Origin: Crocinitomicaceae bacterium
Lineage (GTDB): Bacteria; Bacteroidota; Bacteroidia; Flavobacteriales_D; Crocinitomicaceae
Assembly (NCBI GenBank): GCA_028689775.1
Contig: JAQVCM010000003.1
Coordinates: 124,001 to 188,000, forward strand
DNA: 64,000 bases
Reading direction: 5' to 3'
The position numbers and the translations under genes were made by a program. Of the stretch, positions 53,228 to 62,766 are shown in pieces; the stretch's first letter is position 1; every line of letters begins with the position of its first letter. The notes below the pieces were generated by a model. It did no database searches. It was given only the letters and a program-made list of their open reading frames with translations, and was not told where the DNA came from.

Positions 53228-54823
53228 ATGAAATTTATAACGAAAACCAGAATTAATTTTCTTGTCCTTACTTGTCTATTTACTTTAATTGCGAATTCAA
53301 AATTGATTGCTTCAGAAGCTGAAGATAAAAATTTTGATAGTGTATATTTTCATACAGCGGTTACAATTGCAGCAAACGATGTAACGAAGGCACTCTCTAT
53401 TGCAGATTCTCTTTTTGTTCATTCTAACTCCAGTCTAAATAAAGTGAAATCCTTGATGTTGGCTTCCTCATTATTTCAGCAAAAGGGGGATTTAAGCAGT
53501 TCAATTCGCAATGCTGAAAAAGCATATTTACTTGCTGAAAAAAATAGTTTTTATGAATGGCAAGCAAGAATTTCAGGCTTTTTAGCATCTCAATACCGCA
53601 TCATGGAGATGTATGAAGAAAGTGAAAGATATTTAGAAGACGGAATTAAATACAGTAAAAAACTTGACAATTTACAAACGAGCTATTTGTATCAAGGACT
53701 TATTCTTCAAGAGAAAGCATATTATTTTTTGGCAAAAAACGAATTGAAAAAATCGCTTAATTCAGCACGTGAAGCTGAAGCAAATTTCAAGAAATTACAG
53801 GGTGACAGAGACCGCAAATTTTTTGTCGCGTCAAATCAAGCACTACTCGGTAGAGTTTGTGTAGGAATGAAAAACTGGAATCTAGCAGAATCTTATTTGA
53901 CAGAAGCATTGCAAGGATTAAATAAGCTGTCTAACGATGATTTGACAGTTAAAGGTGAGATTTATAGCAATTTAGGTCGGATTTATTTTGAACAACACAA
54001 AATGGACTTAGCAATAGAGAATCTTTTAACGGTAGAGAAAGTATTGGAAACTTCTAATTACTTACCACTTGAAGTTGAAGTTTATAAAACGATGTCGGAA
54101 TATTATCTTGCAACAGAGGATTATGCGAAGTATACGATTTATAATGAAAAATATCTTAACGCATTAAATGAATCAGAAAAGAAAAAGAAAGAATCAATCA
54201 ATCAGTTTATTGAATCCACAAAAGCAGCTGGCACCAAGGTTAAAGTTTATCGAGATGGTTTTATGAGTTTGTCGATCTTTCTCATTCTCTTACTTGTTGT
54301 TCTTTTTACCTTATACAAAAAGAAGCAAAAGAACGATAAAGCTCTTTTTCAACAGATCATGCTAAAAATACAAGATGCAGGAAAAGAGTTTTCTTTAAAT
54401 ACGGAGGACATTTCCAGTATCCACACAAATGAAAATATAGAAGATTCAAAATTATTGATGTCAGCGGAAACTGAAAAAAACATCTTAGAGAAATTAAAGG
54501 AATTTGAAAACGGAAATAAGTTCCTAGATAGTACTATTTCTTCCTCTAAATTAGCTGGAATTATCGAAACAAATAATAAGTACTTGTCCCATGTTCTCAA
54601 TACCCACAAGGAGGTTAATTTTAGTTCATATATCAATGAATTGAGAATAAAATATATTATTAAAAAGTTGAAAGATGACCAACAATATCGAACTTTTAAA
54701 ATAAGTTATTTAGCTGAAGAGACGGGATATTCATCTCACACTAAATTTTCTCAAGCTTTTAAATCGGTTACAGGACTTTCACCTTCTATTTTTCTTAAAG
54801 AATTAGAAAAAACAAGTGCTTAG
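53228..54823 (+). CDS. TPR-containing membrane regulator with AraC-type DNA-binding domain
   Basis: A 531-residue protein. N-terminal signal or anchor (INFLVLTCLFTLIANS), a periplasmic helical TPR array (residues about 50-340, units such as LGRIYFEQHKMDLAIENL), a second transmembrane helix (SLSIFLILLLVVLFTLY, around residue 360), and a cytosolic AraC/HTH_18 domain in the last 90 residues (KISYLAEETGYSSHTKFSQAFKSVTG in part: ISYLAEETGYSSHTKFSQAF). This layout is a frequent one-component sensor type in Bacteroidota. The gene stands alone between two degenerate repeats; its ligand and targets are unknown. Confidence 0.88.
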   Translation: MKFITKTRINFLVLTCLFTLIANSKLIASEAEDKNFDSVYFHTAVTIAANDVTKALSIADSLFVHSNSSLNKVKSLMLASSLFQQKGDLSSSIRNAEKAYLLAEKNSFYEWQARISGFLASQYRIMEMYEESERYLEDGIKYSKKLDNLQTSYLYQGLILQEKAYYFLAKNELKKSLNSAREAEANFKKLQGDRDRKFFVASNQALLGRVCVGMKNWNLAESYLTEALQGLNKLSNDDLTVKGEIYSNLGRIYFEQHKMDLAIENLLTVEKVLETSNYLPLEVEVYKTMSEYYLATEDYAKYTIYNEKYLNALNESEKKKKESINQFIESTKAAGTKVKVYRDGFMSLSIFLILLLVVLFTLYKKKQKNDKALFQQIMLKIQDAGKEFSLNTEDISSIHTNENIEDSKLLMSAETEKNILEKLKEFENGNKFLDSTISSSKLAGIIETNNKYLSHVLNTHKEVNFSSYINELRIKYIIKKLKDDQQYRTFKISYLAEETGYSSHTKFSQAFKSVTGLSPSIFLKELEKTSA

Positions 54824-54847
54824 CCAGATTTAAATTTAGAGTAGTTT

Positions 54848-55010
54848 CCTTCTGAAACTGCCTTTCCTTAAATTTCAAAAGAAAATTGAGGAATCTTTTG
54901 TTTGATAGTTCAAGCTCTAAAAAGAAAAGTTTTCTACGGTCTATTGATTACCAGCGGTTTTCAGGTTTTTTGTAAGTTTTTATCGGCTAGCAGTGCTTTC
55001 TTTTGCCATT
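54848..55010. repeat. Degenerate direct repeat, right copy
   Basis: Partner of 52620-52790; see that entry for shared landmarks. It begins 25 bases after the TPR-AraC stop codon. Confidence 0.45.
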
Positions 55011-55280
55011 AACATTCATATTTATATGCGTATTGCAAAGTATCGATCCTTTGCTTTTATTTTGAACGTAACTCCTAAAAATGATCGTAATTTACCATTT
55101 GTTTCTTTTGTCTCGACATGTCTTTTTCTAGTTTCAACTACTTATTTAAGGTCTTTTTCTATGTCTTTGGTGAAATATTTCGATTCCTGGAATTGTAGTT
55201 TTTTTTGAATTAAGATGCTTTTAATCAGTTCTTTAAATTGATTTATGTTTATCCTTTTTCACGAATTTGAATAGTCTTAT

Positions 55281-55313
55281 TTTGAAAAATTAAAACTTTC
55301 GTGCTTATTTTTG
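55281..55313 (+). promoter_or_regulatory. Promoter in gene-poor region
   Basis: TTTG (55281-55284), 21-bp spacer, TATTTTTG (55306-55313). It would drive a transcript covering the small frame at 55366. Confidence 0.4.
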
Positions 55314-55365
55314 CTGCCAATTAGATAGAAAATATTTGTGTAAAAAGTAGTAACAGACAGGTACG

Positions 55366-55464
55366 ATGAAAGGTAATTTGATTCTTTCAGAAGCAGGAGA
55401 ACACCACTTTGAATTTCATATTCGATCAGCTTTAGATCATCTATTAAAGGTGGAAGTTGTTTAA
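55366..55464 (+). CDS. Possible 32-residue small protein
   Basis: ATG about 50 bases after a promoter match; the product reads MKGNLILSEAGEHHFEF... and ends LLKVEVV. The context is the only support. It could equally be the start of a decayed gene. Confidence 0.2.
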   Translation: MKGNLILSEAGEHHFEFHIRSALDHLLKVEVV

Positions 55465-55842
55465 GATAAAGTGTCCGCTGAAAGAATGAACTTCAACGTG
55501 AAAAAGAGCTGATTTTCACTACTTTTTAAAATGAGAGAAGTTTCAATATTTACATTGAAAGTTTCTGTTCCGTGATAATAAAAAAAGAATTGATATTCAA
55601 GGCGTAGGTTAGGTAGATAAGAAGAAGCGTGGATGGAAGTAATTCCTTCTGCACTTCTTTTTCTGATCGCATTCTTAAACGGTCAACAGTCTATGAATCG
55701 CCTTCAGAATAGATGCGTCAGTTTTTTTCCCTATTGGTTAAAATTTTCGCACCTTGTGCGCCTCATTTACAGCAGCATTTGCTGGATTTCCGAATTTTGT
55801 CAGTGTTCCAAACCGGCGACAGTTCACTCACCACCGAATACA

Positions 55843-55884
55843 AAAAAAAAAGGACGGTTTTTATGTAAAACCGTCCTTTTTTTT
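55843..55884. terminator. Bidirectional terminator behind tRNA-Leu
   Basis: AGGACGGTTTT (55851-55861) pairs with AAAACCGTCCT (55867-55877); flanking A and T runs lengthen the stem and give a T-tract on both strands. It directly follows the tRNA 3' end. Confidence 0.85.
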
Positions 55885-55969
55885 GGTGCCCATGACTGGA
55901 TTCGAACCAGCACGCACAGAGTGCACAACCCCCTCAAGATTGCATGTCTACCAATTTCACCACATGGGC
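55884..55969 (-). tRNA. tRNA-Leu (anticodon GAG)
   Basis: On the minus strand the 7-bp acceptor stem GCCCATG/CATGGGC is followed by discriminator A and encoded CCA. The anticodon stem CAATC/GGTTG encloses loop TTGAGGG, giving anticodon GAG for Leu codons CUU and CUC. The T arm is CTGGTTCGAATCCAG, and a long variable arm (TGCACTCTGTGCG) is typical of Leu tRNA. Length 86 nt with CCA. Confidence 0.96.
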
Positions 55970-55981
55970 ATTTTGAGATTG

Positions 55982-56013
55982 CAAAGATAGAATTTTGAAC
56001 GTTTATAACGTTC
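55982..56013 (-). promoter_or_regulatory. tRNA-Leu promoter with inverted repeat
   Basis: -7 box TATCTTTG on the minus strand (55989-55982), 12 bases before the mature tRNA. A perfect inverted repeat GAACGTT-TAT-AACGTTC (55997-56013) covers the -33 region. Confidence 0.5.
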
Positions 56014-56093
56014 TTTCTTTCGAAATAATTTAAAAAACAATTCTACTTTAATTAAGAGCTCAAAAGTGATTGATAATCAGCTTTAAAACTGGA

Positions 56094-57338
56094 TTATTTT
56101 TTATATTCTACAATCGTTTTTTCAATAATAGCAACGCATTCCATCAATTGTTCTTCTGTCATTACCAAAGGTGGTGCAAAACGAATGATGTTTCCGTGTG
56201 TTGGTTTTGCCAACAAACCATTGTGCATTAAATTCATACAAATGTTCCAAGCCGTATCGCTGTCAGGAGTGTCGTTTACGATAATTGCATTCAATAAACC
56301 TTTTCCACGAACACTCACAATTAAATCGTTTGCATCAATGACACGTTGCATTTCTTTTCTGAAAATATTTCCTAAACGCATGGCGTTTTCAGCCAATTGT
56401 TCATCTTTAACAACCTCCAAAGCAGCAATCGCAACTTTTGCCGCAATCGGGTTTCCACCAAAAGTAGAACCGTGTTGACCTGGTTGTATGACCAACATGA
56501 TCTCATCGTCAGCCAAAACTGCTGAAACTGGGTAATTTCCACCTGAAAGAGCTTTTCCTAAAATCAAGATATCTGCTTTCACATCTTCGTGATCAATTGC
56601 CAATAATTTACCAGTTCGTGCAATTCCGGTTTGAACTTCATCCGCAATGAATAAAGTGTTTTTCGCTTTACAAAGATCAAAAGCACCTTTTAAATATCCT
56701 GCATCCGGAACAAAAACTCCTGCTTCACCTTGAATTGGTTCAACCAAGAATCCAACAACGTTATCCATTTCCAATGCTGCTTTCAAAGCATCTAAATCGT
56801 TATACGGAATGCGAATAAATCCTGGTGTAAACGGTCCGTAATTTTTACGAGCATCTGGATCATCAGAAAAAGAAACAATGGTGGTCGTTCTTCCGTGGAA
56901 GTTTCCCTCACAAACGATGATGTTTGCCTGGTTTTCTGCTACACCACGTTTTTCGTAACCCCATTTTCTACACAGTTTGATAGCCGTTTCAACAGCCTCG
57001 GCACCCGTGTTCATCGGTAAAACTTTATCGTATCCAAAGTAAGAAGTAACGTATTTTTCGTAAACTCCTAAAATGTCGTTGTAAAAAGCACGAGATGTTA
57101 AGGATAAAGTCTGTGCTTGGTCAATCATTGCACCGATTATTTTTGGGTGACAATGTCCTTGATTTACAGCTGAATAAGCAGAAAGAAAATCGTAGTATCT
57201 TTTACCTTCAACATCCCACAAATAAACACCTTCTCCTTTGTTTAAAACTACAGGTAGCGGATGATAATTATGTGCGCCATGTTGGCTTTCCATTTGAATT
57301 AATTCTTCAGATGTGTGTTGTTCCGTGGTGGTAATCAT
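56094..57338 (-). CDS. rocD: Ornithine--oxo-acid transaminase
   Basis: A 414-residue PLP enzyme of class III aminotransferases, converting ornithine and 2-oxoglutarate to glutamate semialdehyde and glutamate. Motifs: [51 protein letters not shown], and the PLP lysine in [16 protein letters not shown]. Length and overall sequence match RocD more closely than ArgD. It connects arginine/ornithine breakdown to proline and glutamate. It is a single gene. Confidence 0.95.
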   Translation of the reverse strand: MITTTEQHTSEELIQMESQHGAHNYHPLPVVLNKGEGVYLWDVEGKRYYDFLSAYSAVNQGHCHPKIIGAMIDQAQTLSLTSRAFYNDILGVYEKYVTSYFGYDKVLPMNTGAEAVETAIKLCRKWGYEKRGVAENQANIIVCEGNFHGRTTTIVSFSDDPDARKNYGPFTPGFIRIPYNDLDALKAALEMDNVVGFLVEPIQGEAGVFVPDAGYLKGAFDLCKAKNTLFIADEVQTGIARTGKLLAIDHEDVKADILILGKALSGGNYPVSAVLADDEIMLVIQPGQHGSTFGGNPIAAKVAIAALEVVKDEQLAENAMRLGNIFRKEMQRVIDANDLIVSVRGKGLLNAIIVNDTPDSDTAWNICMNLMHNGLLAKPTHGNIIRFAPPLVMTEEQLMECVAIIEKTIVEYKK

Positions 57339-57585
57339 GCGTTGTATTTTTAAGTTAAAAATACTCGTTTTGGAGAGTATGCAATCCTTTCCTCAGTTGA
57401 AATGGGAGAGAAATCATCCCGAAAAGTCAGGCAAAGATAATTCATTTTTGATGGATTACAAAATAAGGGTCAAGAAATTGTCCTCCATTCTTTGATTCTT
57501 AATTTGTCTTTTTTTTGAAAAGTTTCAAATCGCTTGGATTCTAAATTAGAACATCAACATCCCTGTTAAATTTCGTATTTATTAG

Positions 57586-57593
57586 TATCTTTG
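57586..57593 (+). promoter_or_regulatory. -7 promoter box of ettA
   Basis: TATCTTTG, 21 bases before the chosen ATG; it overlaps a longer alternative frame start (57591) and so decides for 57615. Confidence 0.5.
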
Positions 57594-57614
57594 ACTTTCT
57601 CATTTTCAAAGATT

Positions 57615-59300
57615 ATGGCAGACGATAAAAAAGTAATATTTTCGATGGTGAATGTTTCAAAACTGACACCTCAAGGCAAACCAGTTATTAAAAACATTTA
57701 CCTCTCTTTCTACTACGGTGCAAAAATTGGAATCATCGGTTTAAACGGTTCGGGTAAATCAACTGTAATGAAGATTATTGCAGGTTTAGACAAGCAATAC
57801 CAAGGTGATGTTGTTTTTTCTGATGGGTATACTGTTGGATATTTAGCACAAGAACCAGATTTGGATCCGACCAAAACGGTAAAAGAAATCGTGATGGAAG
57901 GTTGTCAAGAAACGGTTGACGTATTGAAAGAATACGAAGAAATTAACAATGCGTTCATGGACGAAGATGTTCTAAACGATCCAGATAAAATGGACAAATT
58001 AATTGCCCGTCAAGGACAAGTTTCAGATCGAATTGATGCCTTGGATGCTTGGGAGTTAGACAGTAAATTGGAAAGAGCAATGGATGCGTTGCGTTGTCCG
58101 CCAGATGATCAGTTGGTGGAACACCTTTCAGGTGGTGAACGCAGACGAGTAGCATTGACACGTTTGTTGTTGCAAGAACCAGATGTATTGTTATTGGATG
58201 AGCCTACCAACCACTTGGATGCTGAATCCATTGATTGGCTAGAGCAACATTTACAGAAATATGCAGGAACGGTAATCGCTGTAACGCACGACCGTTACTT
58301 CTTGGACAACGTTGCTGGTTGGATTTTAGAGTTGGATAGAGGTGAAGGTATTCCATGGAAAGGGAACTACACTTCTTGGTTAGAACAAAAAGGAGATCGC
58401 TTAAAATCAGAAGAAAAAACAGCTTCCAAACGTCAGAAAATGTTAGCGCAAGAGTTGGAATGGGTTCGAATGAATCCGAAAGCGCGTCAAGCGAAAAGCA
58501 AAGCACGTTTGAACAACTACGATAAAATGATGTCGGAAGACATGAAAGAAAGAGAGTTGGTATTAGAGATTCCAATTCCAAATGGACCACGATTAGGGAA
58601 CAATGTCATTGATGCAGAGCACGTAGCGAAATCTTTTGGGGATAAATTGTTGTATGATGATTTGAATTTCAAATTACCGCCAGCTGGAATTGTAGGTGTT
58701 ATCGGGCCAAACGGTGCGGGTAAAACTACTATCTTCAAGATGATTATGGATGAATTGCAACCAGATTCTGGTGAATTCAAAGTTGGTGATACGGTTAAAA
58801 TTGGTTATGTCGATCAAGCGCATGAAGACATCGATCCGGAGAAAACAATTTACGAAGTAATTTCTGGAGGAAATGAATATTTGGAAATTGGAAATCAGAA
58901 AATTATTTCAAGAGCGTATATTTCTAAATTCAACTTCGCAGGAAGTGACCAAAATAAGAAAGTAGGGGTTTTATCAGGAGGTGAACGAAATCGTTTGCAT
59001 TTAGCGATGACCTTGAAAACCGAAGCCAACGTATTGCTGCTCGATGAACCAACGAATGACATTGACGTAAATACTTTACGGGCTTTGGAGGAAGGAATTA
59101 TGAATTTTGCGGGTTGTGCGGTTGTTATTTCTCACGACAGATGGTTCTTGGATCGTATTTGCACACACATTTTAGCGTTTGAAGGAGATTCTCAAGTTTA
59201 TTGGTTCGAAGGTTCTTATTCTGATTACGAAGAAAATCGTAAAAAACGTCTAGGCGACTCAGCTCCAAAACGAATTAAATATAGAAAATTGACGAATTAA
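57615..59300 (+). CDS. ettA: Energy-dependent translational throttle protein EttA (ABC-F)
   Basis: A 561-residue soluble ATPase with two ABC domains that binds the ribosomal E site and tunes the first peptide bond to cellular energy. Domain 1: Walker A GLNGSGKST, signature LSGGERRR, Walker B LLLDEPTNHLDAESIDWLE. The arm/linker follows (WVRMNPKARQAKSKARL). Domain 2: GPNGAGKTT, LSGGERNR, LLLDEPTNDIDVNTL. The whole length aligns with EttA rather than Uup or YheS types. Start fixed by the upstream promoter box. Confidence 0.96.
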   Translation: MADDKKVIFSMVNVSKLTPQGKPVIKNIYLSFYYGAKIGIIGLNGSGKSTVMKIIAGLDKQYQGDVVFSDGYTVGYLAQEPDLDPTKTVKEIVMEGCQETVDVLKEYEEINNAFMDEDVLNDPDKMDKLIARQGQVSDRIDALDAWELDSKLERAMDALRCPPDDQLVEHLSGGERRRVALTRLLLQEPDVLLLDEPTNHLDAESIDWLEQHLQKYAGTVIAVTHDRYFLDNVAGWILELDRGEGIPWKGNYTSWLEQKGDRLKSEEKTASKRQKMLAQELEWVRMNPKARQAKSKARLNNYDKMMSEDMKERELVLEIPIPNGPRLGNNVIDAEHVAKSFGDKLLYDDLNFKLPPAGIVGVIGPNGAGKTTIFKMIMDELQPDSGEFKVGDTVKIGYVDQAHEDIDPEKTIYEVISGGNEYLEIGNQKIISRAYISKFNFAGSDQNKKVGVLSGGERNRLHLAMTLKTEANVLLLDEPTNDIDVNTLRALEEGIMNFAGCAVVISHDRWFLDRICTHILAFEGDSQVYWFEGSYSDYEENRKKRLGDSAPKRIKYRKLTN

Positions 59301-59357
59301 TTTTACAAGCGATTAACAGTCAGTTATTCAAAAACGTAAGACAAACTATTTTCACAA

Positions 59358-60140
59358 ATGCTTCAAACGATTCAAAAGGTTTCAATCATAGGTGCAGGAA
59401 ATGTGGCCAGTCAATTGGCACAGGAATTAGCTAGTAACGGAATTCAAATTGTTTCCGTTACCAGCAAATCCAATGAATCTGCTTCAATTTTGGCTGAAGT
59501 ATTGAACTGTGCTGTCATTGCTGATATCGCGCAAATTCCACCAAGTGATTTGGTTTTGGTATGTGTTGGAGATGATGCAATTCAAGAAGTGATTGCGCAA
59601 ATTCCTACGCAACAAGCTGTCGCATATACCTCTGGAAGTGTTGAGATTAAGTCCATTGCGACGCGACAAAATTTAGGTGTTTTTTATCCTTTACAAACTT
59701 TTTCAAAAACGAGAAAAGTTGAAATGTTTGAAGTTCCTTTTTTAATCGAAGCGAACAATACACATTTTGCGCAGGCATTATTTGACTTAGCTTGGAAAAT
59801 CAGCAAAAATGTACAATTTATGAATTCAGAACAACGGAAGAAAATTCACGTTGGAGCTGTTATTGTCAATAATTTTACCAATCACTTGGTGTATTTGGCA
59901 GATCAATATTTTAAAGAAAATGAATTGGATTGGAAAATTCTCCAGCCATTGCTAAAAGAAACGTTGGCTAAATTAGAAACTACAACGCCTTACGACGCGC
60001 AAACGGGACCTGCACGCAGAAATGATCAGGAAATTATAGAAAAACATCTTCTGATGTTGAACGGAAATACCAAAGAAATTTATCAGCTGATGTCTGAAAG
60101 TATATTAAAGACGTATTCAAACAAAATTCAAAATGATTAG
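59358..60140 (+). CDS. Rossmann-like / DUF2520 protein
   Basis: A 260-residue protein with an N-terminal dinucleotide-binding domain (VSIIGAGNVASQLAQELA) and a C-terminal all-helical DUF2520 domain (VIVNNFTNHLVYLADQY, TTPYDAQTGPARRND). It resembles pyrroline-5-carboxylate or F420-dependent reductases in fold, but its substrate is unknown. It overlaps the next gene by 8 bases, and the pair is a common neighbourhood in Bacteroidota. Confidence 0.87.
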   Translation: MLQTIQKVSIIGAGNVASQLAQELASNGIQIVSVTSKSNESASILAEVLNCAVIADIAQIPPSDLVLVCVGDDAIQEVIAQIPTQQAVAYTSGSVEIKSIATRQNLGVFYPLQTFSKTRKVEMFEVPFLIEANNTHFAQALFDLAWKISKNVQFMNSEQRKKIHVGAVIVNNFTNHLVYLADQYFKENELDWKILQPLLKETLAKLETTTPYDAQTGPARRNDQEIIEKHLLMLNGNTKEIYQLMSESILKTYSNKIQND

Positions 60141-60651
60141 TTACAAAGAAAGATTACCAAAAATCACCACTTTTATTTTTGATGTAGATGGTGTTTTAAC
60201 AACAGGCGAAGTTTTATTATTAGACGGAAATGTAGTTCGTGTTACCAATTCCAAAGATGCGTATGCACTTCAATATGCTGCAAAAATGGGTTACAGAATC
60301 ATCATTCTTACAGGCGGAAATTCTTCTGATGTGAAAGAAAGAATGTTGAGTTTAGGCGTAACTGAAGTATTCTTAAGTTCGCACGAAAAAACAAAAATTT
60401 ACCAAGACTGCAAAGATAAATACGGTTTTGAAGATGAAGAAGTGTTGTACATGGGTGATGATATTCCAGATTATCATGTAATGAAACAAGTCGGAATTTC
60501 TTCTTGTCCACAAGATGCTGCGGTAGAAATTAAAGACATTTGTCATTACCAATCTCCATTAGCTGGAGGGAAAGGTTGCGTGCGTGATGTGATTGAACAA
60601 ACAATGCGCGTTCAGAAAAAATGGTTCTCAGCAGAAGCTTTTACTTGGTAA
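60133..60651 (+). CDS. KdsC-type HAD phosphatase
   Basis: A 172-residue HAD hydrolase without cap domain. Motif I is FDVDGVLTTGE (nucleophile and acid Asp), motif II LTGGNSS, a Lys in motif III (HEKTKIYQ) and motif IV MGDDIPDYHVM. This matches 3-deoxy-D-manno-octulosonate 8-phosphatase (KdsC), which makes Kdo for lipid A, although related phosphatases share the pattern. No other kds gene is in this window. Confidence 0.87.
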   Translation: MISYKERLPKITTFIFDVDGVLTTGEVLLLDGNVVRVTNSKDAYALQYAAKMGYRIIILTGGNSSDVKERMLSLGVTEVFLSSHEKTKIYQDCKDKYGFEDEEVLYMGDDIPDYHVMKQVGISSCPQDAAVEIKDICHYQSPLAGGKGCVRDVIEQTMRVQKKWFSAEAFTW

Positions 60652-60660
60652 GATCGCGAG

Positions 60661-61491
60661 ATGAAAAAATCATTTTTGATTGCAGATAGTGGTGGTACTT
60701 CCACAGATTGGTGTTTTGTAAATACCGAAGGAGAAAGAACTTATTTTTGTTCTGAAAGCTATCACTATTCCAATTTCAATGAAGCTTTTTTCGCGCGGAT
60801 GAATCAATTTTGGAAAGAAAAACAGTTCAGTTTAGATACTGAAATTCATTTCTATGGTGCAGGTTGTTCTTTGGAGCAAAATCAACGCATCATTGAAAAA
60901 CATTTTAAAGACTTGGGATTTCAAAAGATCCAAGTCGAAAACGATTTACTAGGTGCTTGTCGCGGCTTGTTGCGACAAGCTTCTGGTTTATTAGGGATTC
61001 TTGGAACAGGTTCTGCCTTGGCGGAATACGATCAAAATGAATCCATTCAAATTTACGGAGGATTTGGTTATTTAATTGGCGACGAAGGAAGCGGATTCTA
61101 TTTTGGAAAATCGCTTATTCATAGCTTGTTAAACAAAACTTTAAACGCTGAACTGTCTCTATATCTTCATTCCATCTTAGGCGATGAACACGCTATTTTA
61201 CAACATGTTTATGGTGTTGAAGGTAAGAAATGGATTGGTGAATTAGCCCGAAGAGTTGGACATTCAGAAAAAATTCAGCAAATGCACCGAGAAAATATTC
61301 GATTGTTTTTACAAGTACACCTTTCTCAAATCAAACAGAAATATACAGAAATTTCTTTTGTAGGTTCGTATGCATTTCATCAGAAAGAAATTTTAATCCA
61401 AGAATTAAAACCGTACGATTTGACTTTGCGTAAAATAGCTCAAAAACCAATTGAAGAAATGGTTGATTTTACCATTGAGAAATTTAGATAG
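60661..61491 (+). CDS. N-acetylglucosamine kinase-like protein (BadF/BadG ATPase family)
   Basis: A 276-residue sugar kinase of the ASKHA fold. Phosphate-1 motif ADSGGTSTDWCFV, phosphate-2 LGILGTGSALAEY and the adenosine motif FVGSYAFHQ are visible; GYLIGDEGSGFYFGK is typical of GlcNAc kinases in this family. It probably phosphorylates GlcNAc or a cell-wall amino sugar. It follows the KdsC-type gene by 9 bases, so the three genes likely form one operon. Confidence 0.85.
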   Translation: MKKSFLIADSGGTSTDWCFVNTEGERTYFCSESYHYSNFNEAFFARMNQFWKEKQFSLDTEIHFYGAGCSLEQNQRIIEKHFKDLGFQKIQVENDLLGACRGLLRQASGLLGILGTGSALAEYDQNESIQIYGGFGYLIGDEGSGFYFGKSLIHSLLNKTLNAELSLYLHSILGDEHAILQHVYGVEGKKWIGELARRVGHSEKIQQMHRENIRLFLQVHLSQIKQKYTEISFVGSYAFHQKEILIQELKPYDLTLRKIAQKPIEEMVDFTIEKFR

Positions 61492-61578
61492 TAGATTAAC
61501 GGAGTGCTTCTTACAGCTCCCACGTCACTGACCACCAACTACCGAGAATTTCAACTATCCTTAATCAGGAGTTAATCA

Positions 61579-62538
61579 TCATTTCAACTTCACATCGATC
61601 GTCACTGGCAAGTGATCCGAATATCCTCCCAAATACTTTCTACCTGCATACGTTCTAAACGGCAGAAGATCGCCTTTAAACGTTTCCATCAACAATTGAG
61701 GTGAATGAATTTTTCCTGAATTTGGTATGACTTTAAATCCTTTTGACTTTTTAAGTAATTGATCTGAAACTAAAATGTGATCGAGAATATCCCATTCTCC
61801 TTTGTAAAAGTAACTTCCTCCATATTCTCCAGATGATTTAGTAATCTGAGGACGCAATTTTTCGGCAACTAATTTCGGACCATTATTCGTTGGATAATCG
61901 TTTAAATCTCCCATGAAAATGATTTTCGCATCTGGATGAATTGTCAAAACAGAATCCAAATATCTTTTTCCATTTTTTGCTGCTTCCATTCTGTTTTTAT
62001 CACTTTCTTCTTGACCACCACTTCTGCTAGGCCAGTGGTTGATTAACATGTGAATGGTATCTTTTTTGGAAAGAAATTTTGCCCATAATATATCTCTAGA
62101 AGTTGGAATTTCTTTTCCTGGTAATGTAAACCGAATGATTCCTTGACTGACTAATTTTAACTTGATACTATCGTAAATCAATCCAACGTCAATTCCTCTG
62201 GCATCCATACTTTCTGCATGCACAACACCATGCGTTTTAGACATCGTTGGCGAGAATCGTACAATATCTCTGATCACGGCTTCGTTTTCAATTTCGCAAA
62301 CTCCAACTGCTACTAAATCGCCCATGATACCAAAAACAGTATTGATGTGATCGATTTTTTCCATATATCGCGCTCCAGTCCAGTTGTAACTTCCCTCAGG
62401 TAGAAAATCTTCGTCGTTTTTGTTTGGGTCGTTGATGGTGTCAAAAAGATTTTCAACGTTGTAAAATCCAATTCTTGATTTCTGAGCTTGTCCTGAAAAC
62501 GCGATGAATAGCGCGCAATAAAAAAGTATCTTTTGCAT
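61579..62538 (-). CDS. Exported endonuclease/exonuclease/phosphatase family protein
   Basis: A 319-residue protein with a signal peptide (ILFYCALFIAFSGQAQ) and an EEP domain: N in GFYNVENLF, E in VGVCEIEN, H in LINHWPSR, D and N in FMGDLNDYPTN and the final D-H in YSDHLPV. The active site looks complete. Periplasmic nuclease or phosphodiesterase function is expected; the substrate is unknown. It is convergent with the sugar kinase gene. Confidence 0.88.
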   Translation of the reverse strand: MQKILFYCALFIAFSGQAQKSRIGFYNVENLFDTINDPNKNDEDFLPEGSYNWTGARYMEKIDHINTVFGIMGDLVAVGVCEIENEAVIRDIVRFSPTMSKTHGVVHAESMDARGIDVGLIYDSIKLKLVSQGIIRFTLPGKEIPTSRDILWAKFLSKKDTIHMLINHWPSRSGGQEESDKNRMEAAKNGKRYLDSVLTIHPDAKIIFMGDLNDYPTNNGPKLVAEKLRPQITKSSGEYGGSYFYKGEWDILDHILVSDQLLKKSKGFKVIPNSGKIHSPQLLMETFKGDLLPFRTYAGRKYLGGYSDHLPVTIDVKLK

Positions 62539-62732
62539 GGCAACAAAAATATAGAATCTTGCGCGATATGCAGACTAAACTTAAAATATTAACAAATAAA
62601 TGATGGGTAAAGTGCATTTGAATTTTGGACCTTGAATTTCGCGTTAAATCGATTCGCATCAAATCAAATCAATTTAAATGATCAAAGGTTTATACAATCC
62701 TGCATAATCCGCTTATAAATCTGAATTATCGT

Positions 62733-62740
62733 TATATTTG
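62733..62740 (+). promoter_or_regulatory. -7 promoter box of the phosphohexomutase gene
   Basis: TATATTTG, 26 bases before the TTG start codon. No -33 TTTG at the usual distance. Confidence 0.45.
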
Positions 62741-62766
62741 TCATTCACTATTTAAAAAAATCGAAA

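Larger units (their letters stand above)
55011..55842. other. Gene-poor stretch before tRNA-Leu
   Basis: About 830 bp without a recognisable gene. It contains a good promoter match (55281-55313), a 32-codon frame (55366-55464) and a 7-bp inverted repeat TTTCAAT/ATTGAAA near 55535. Other open frames have no promoter, overlap the tRNA or encode low-quality protein. It could be decayed coding DNA. Confidence 0.4.

Noticed and set aside
55633..55998. Plus-strand frames of 121 and 78 codons
   Set aside because: They run through the terminator and the tRNA-Leu gene in antisense; the C-terminal sequence is a translation of the tRNA.
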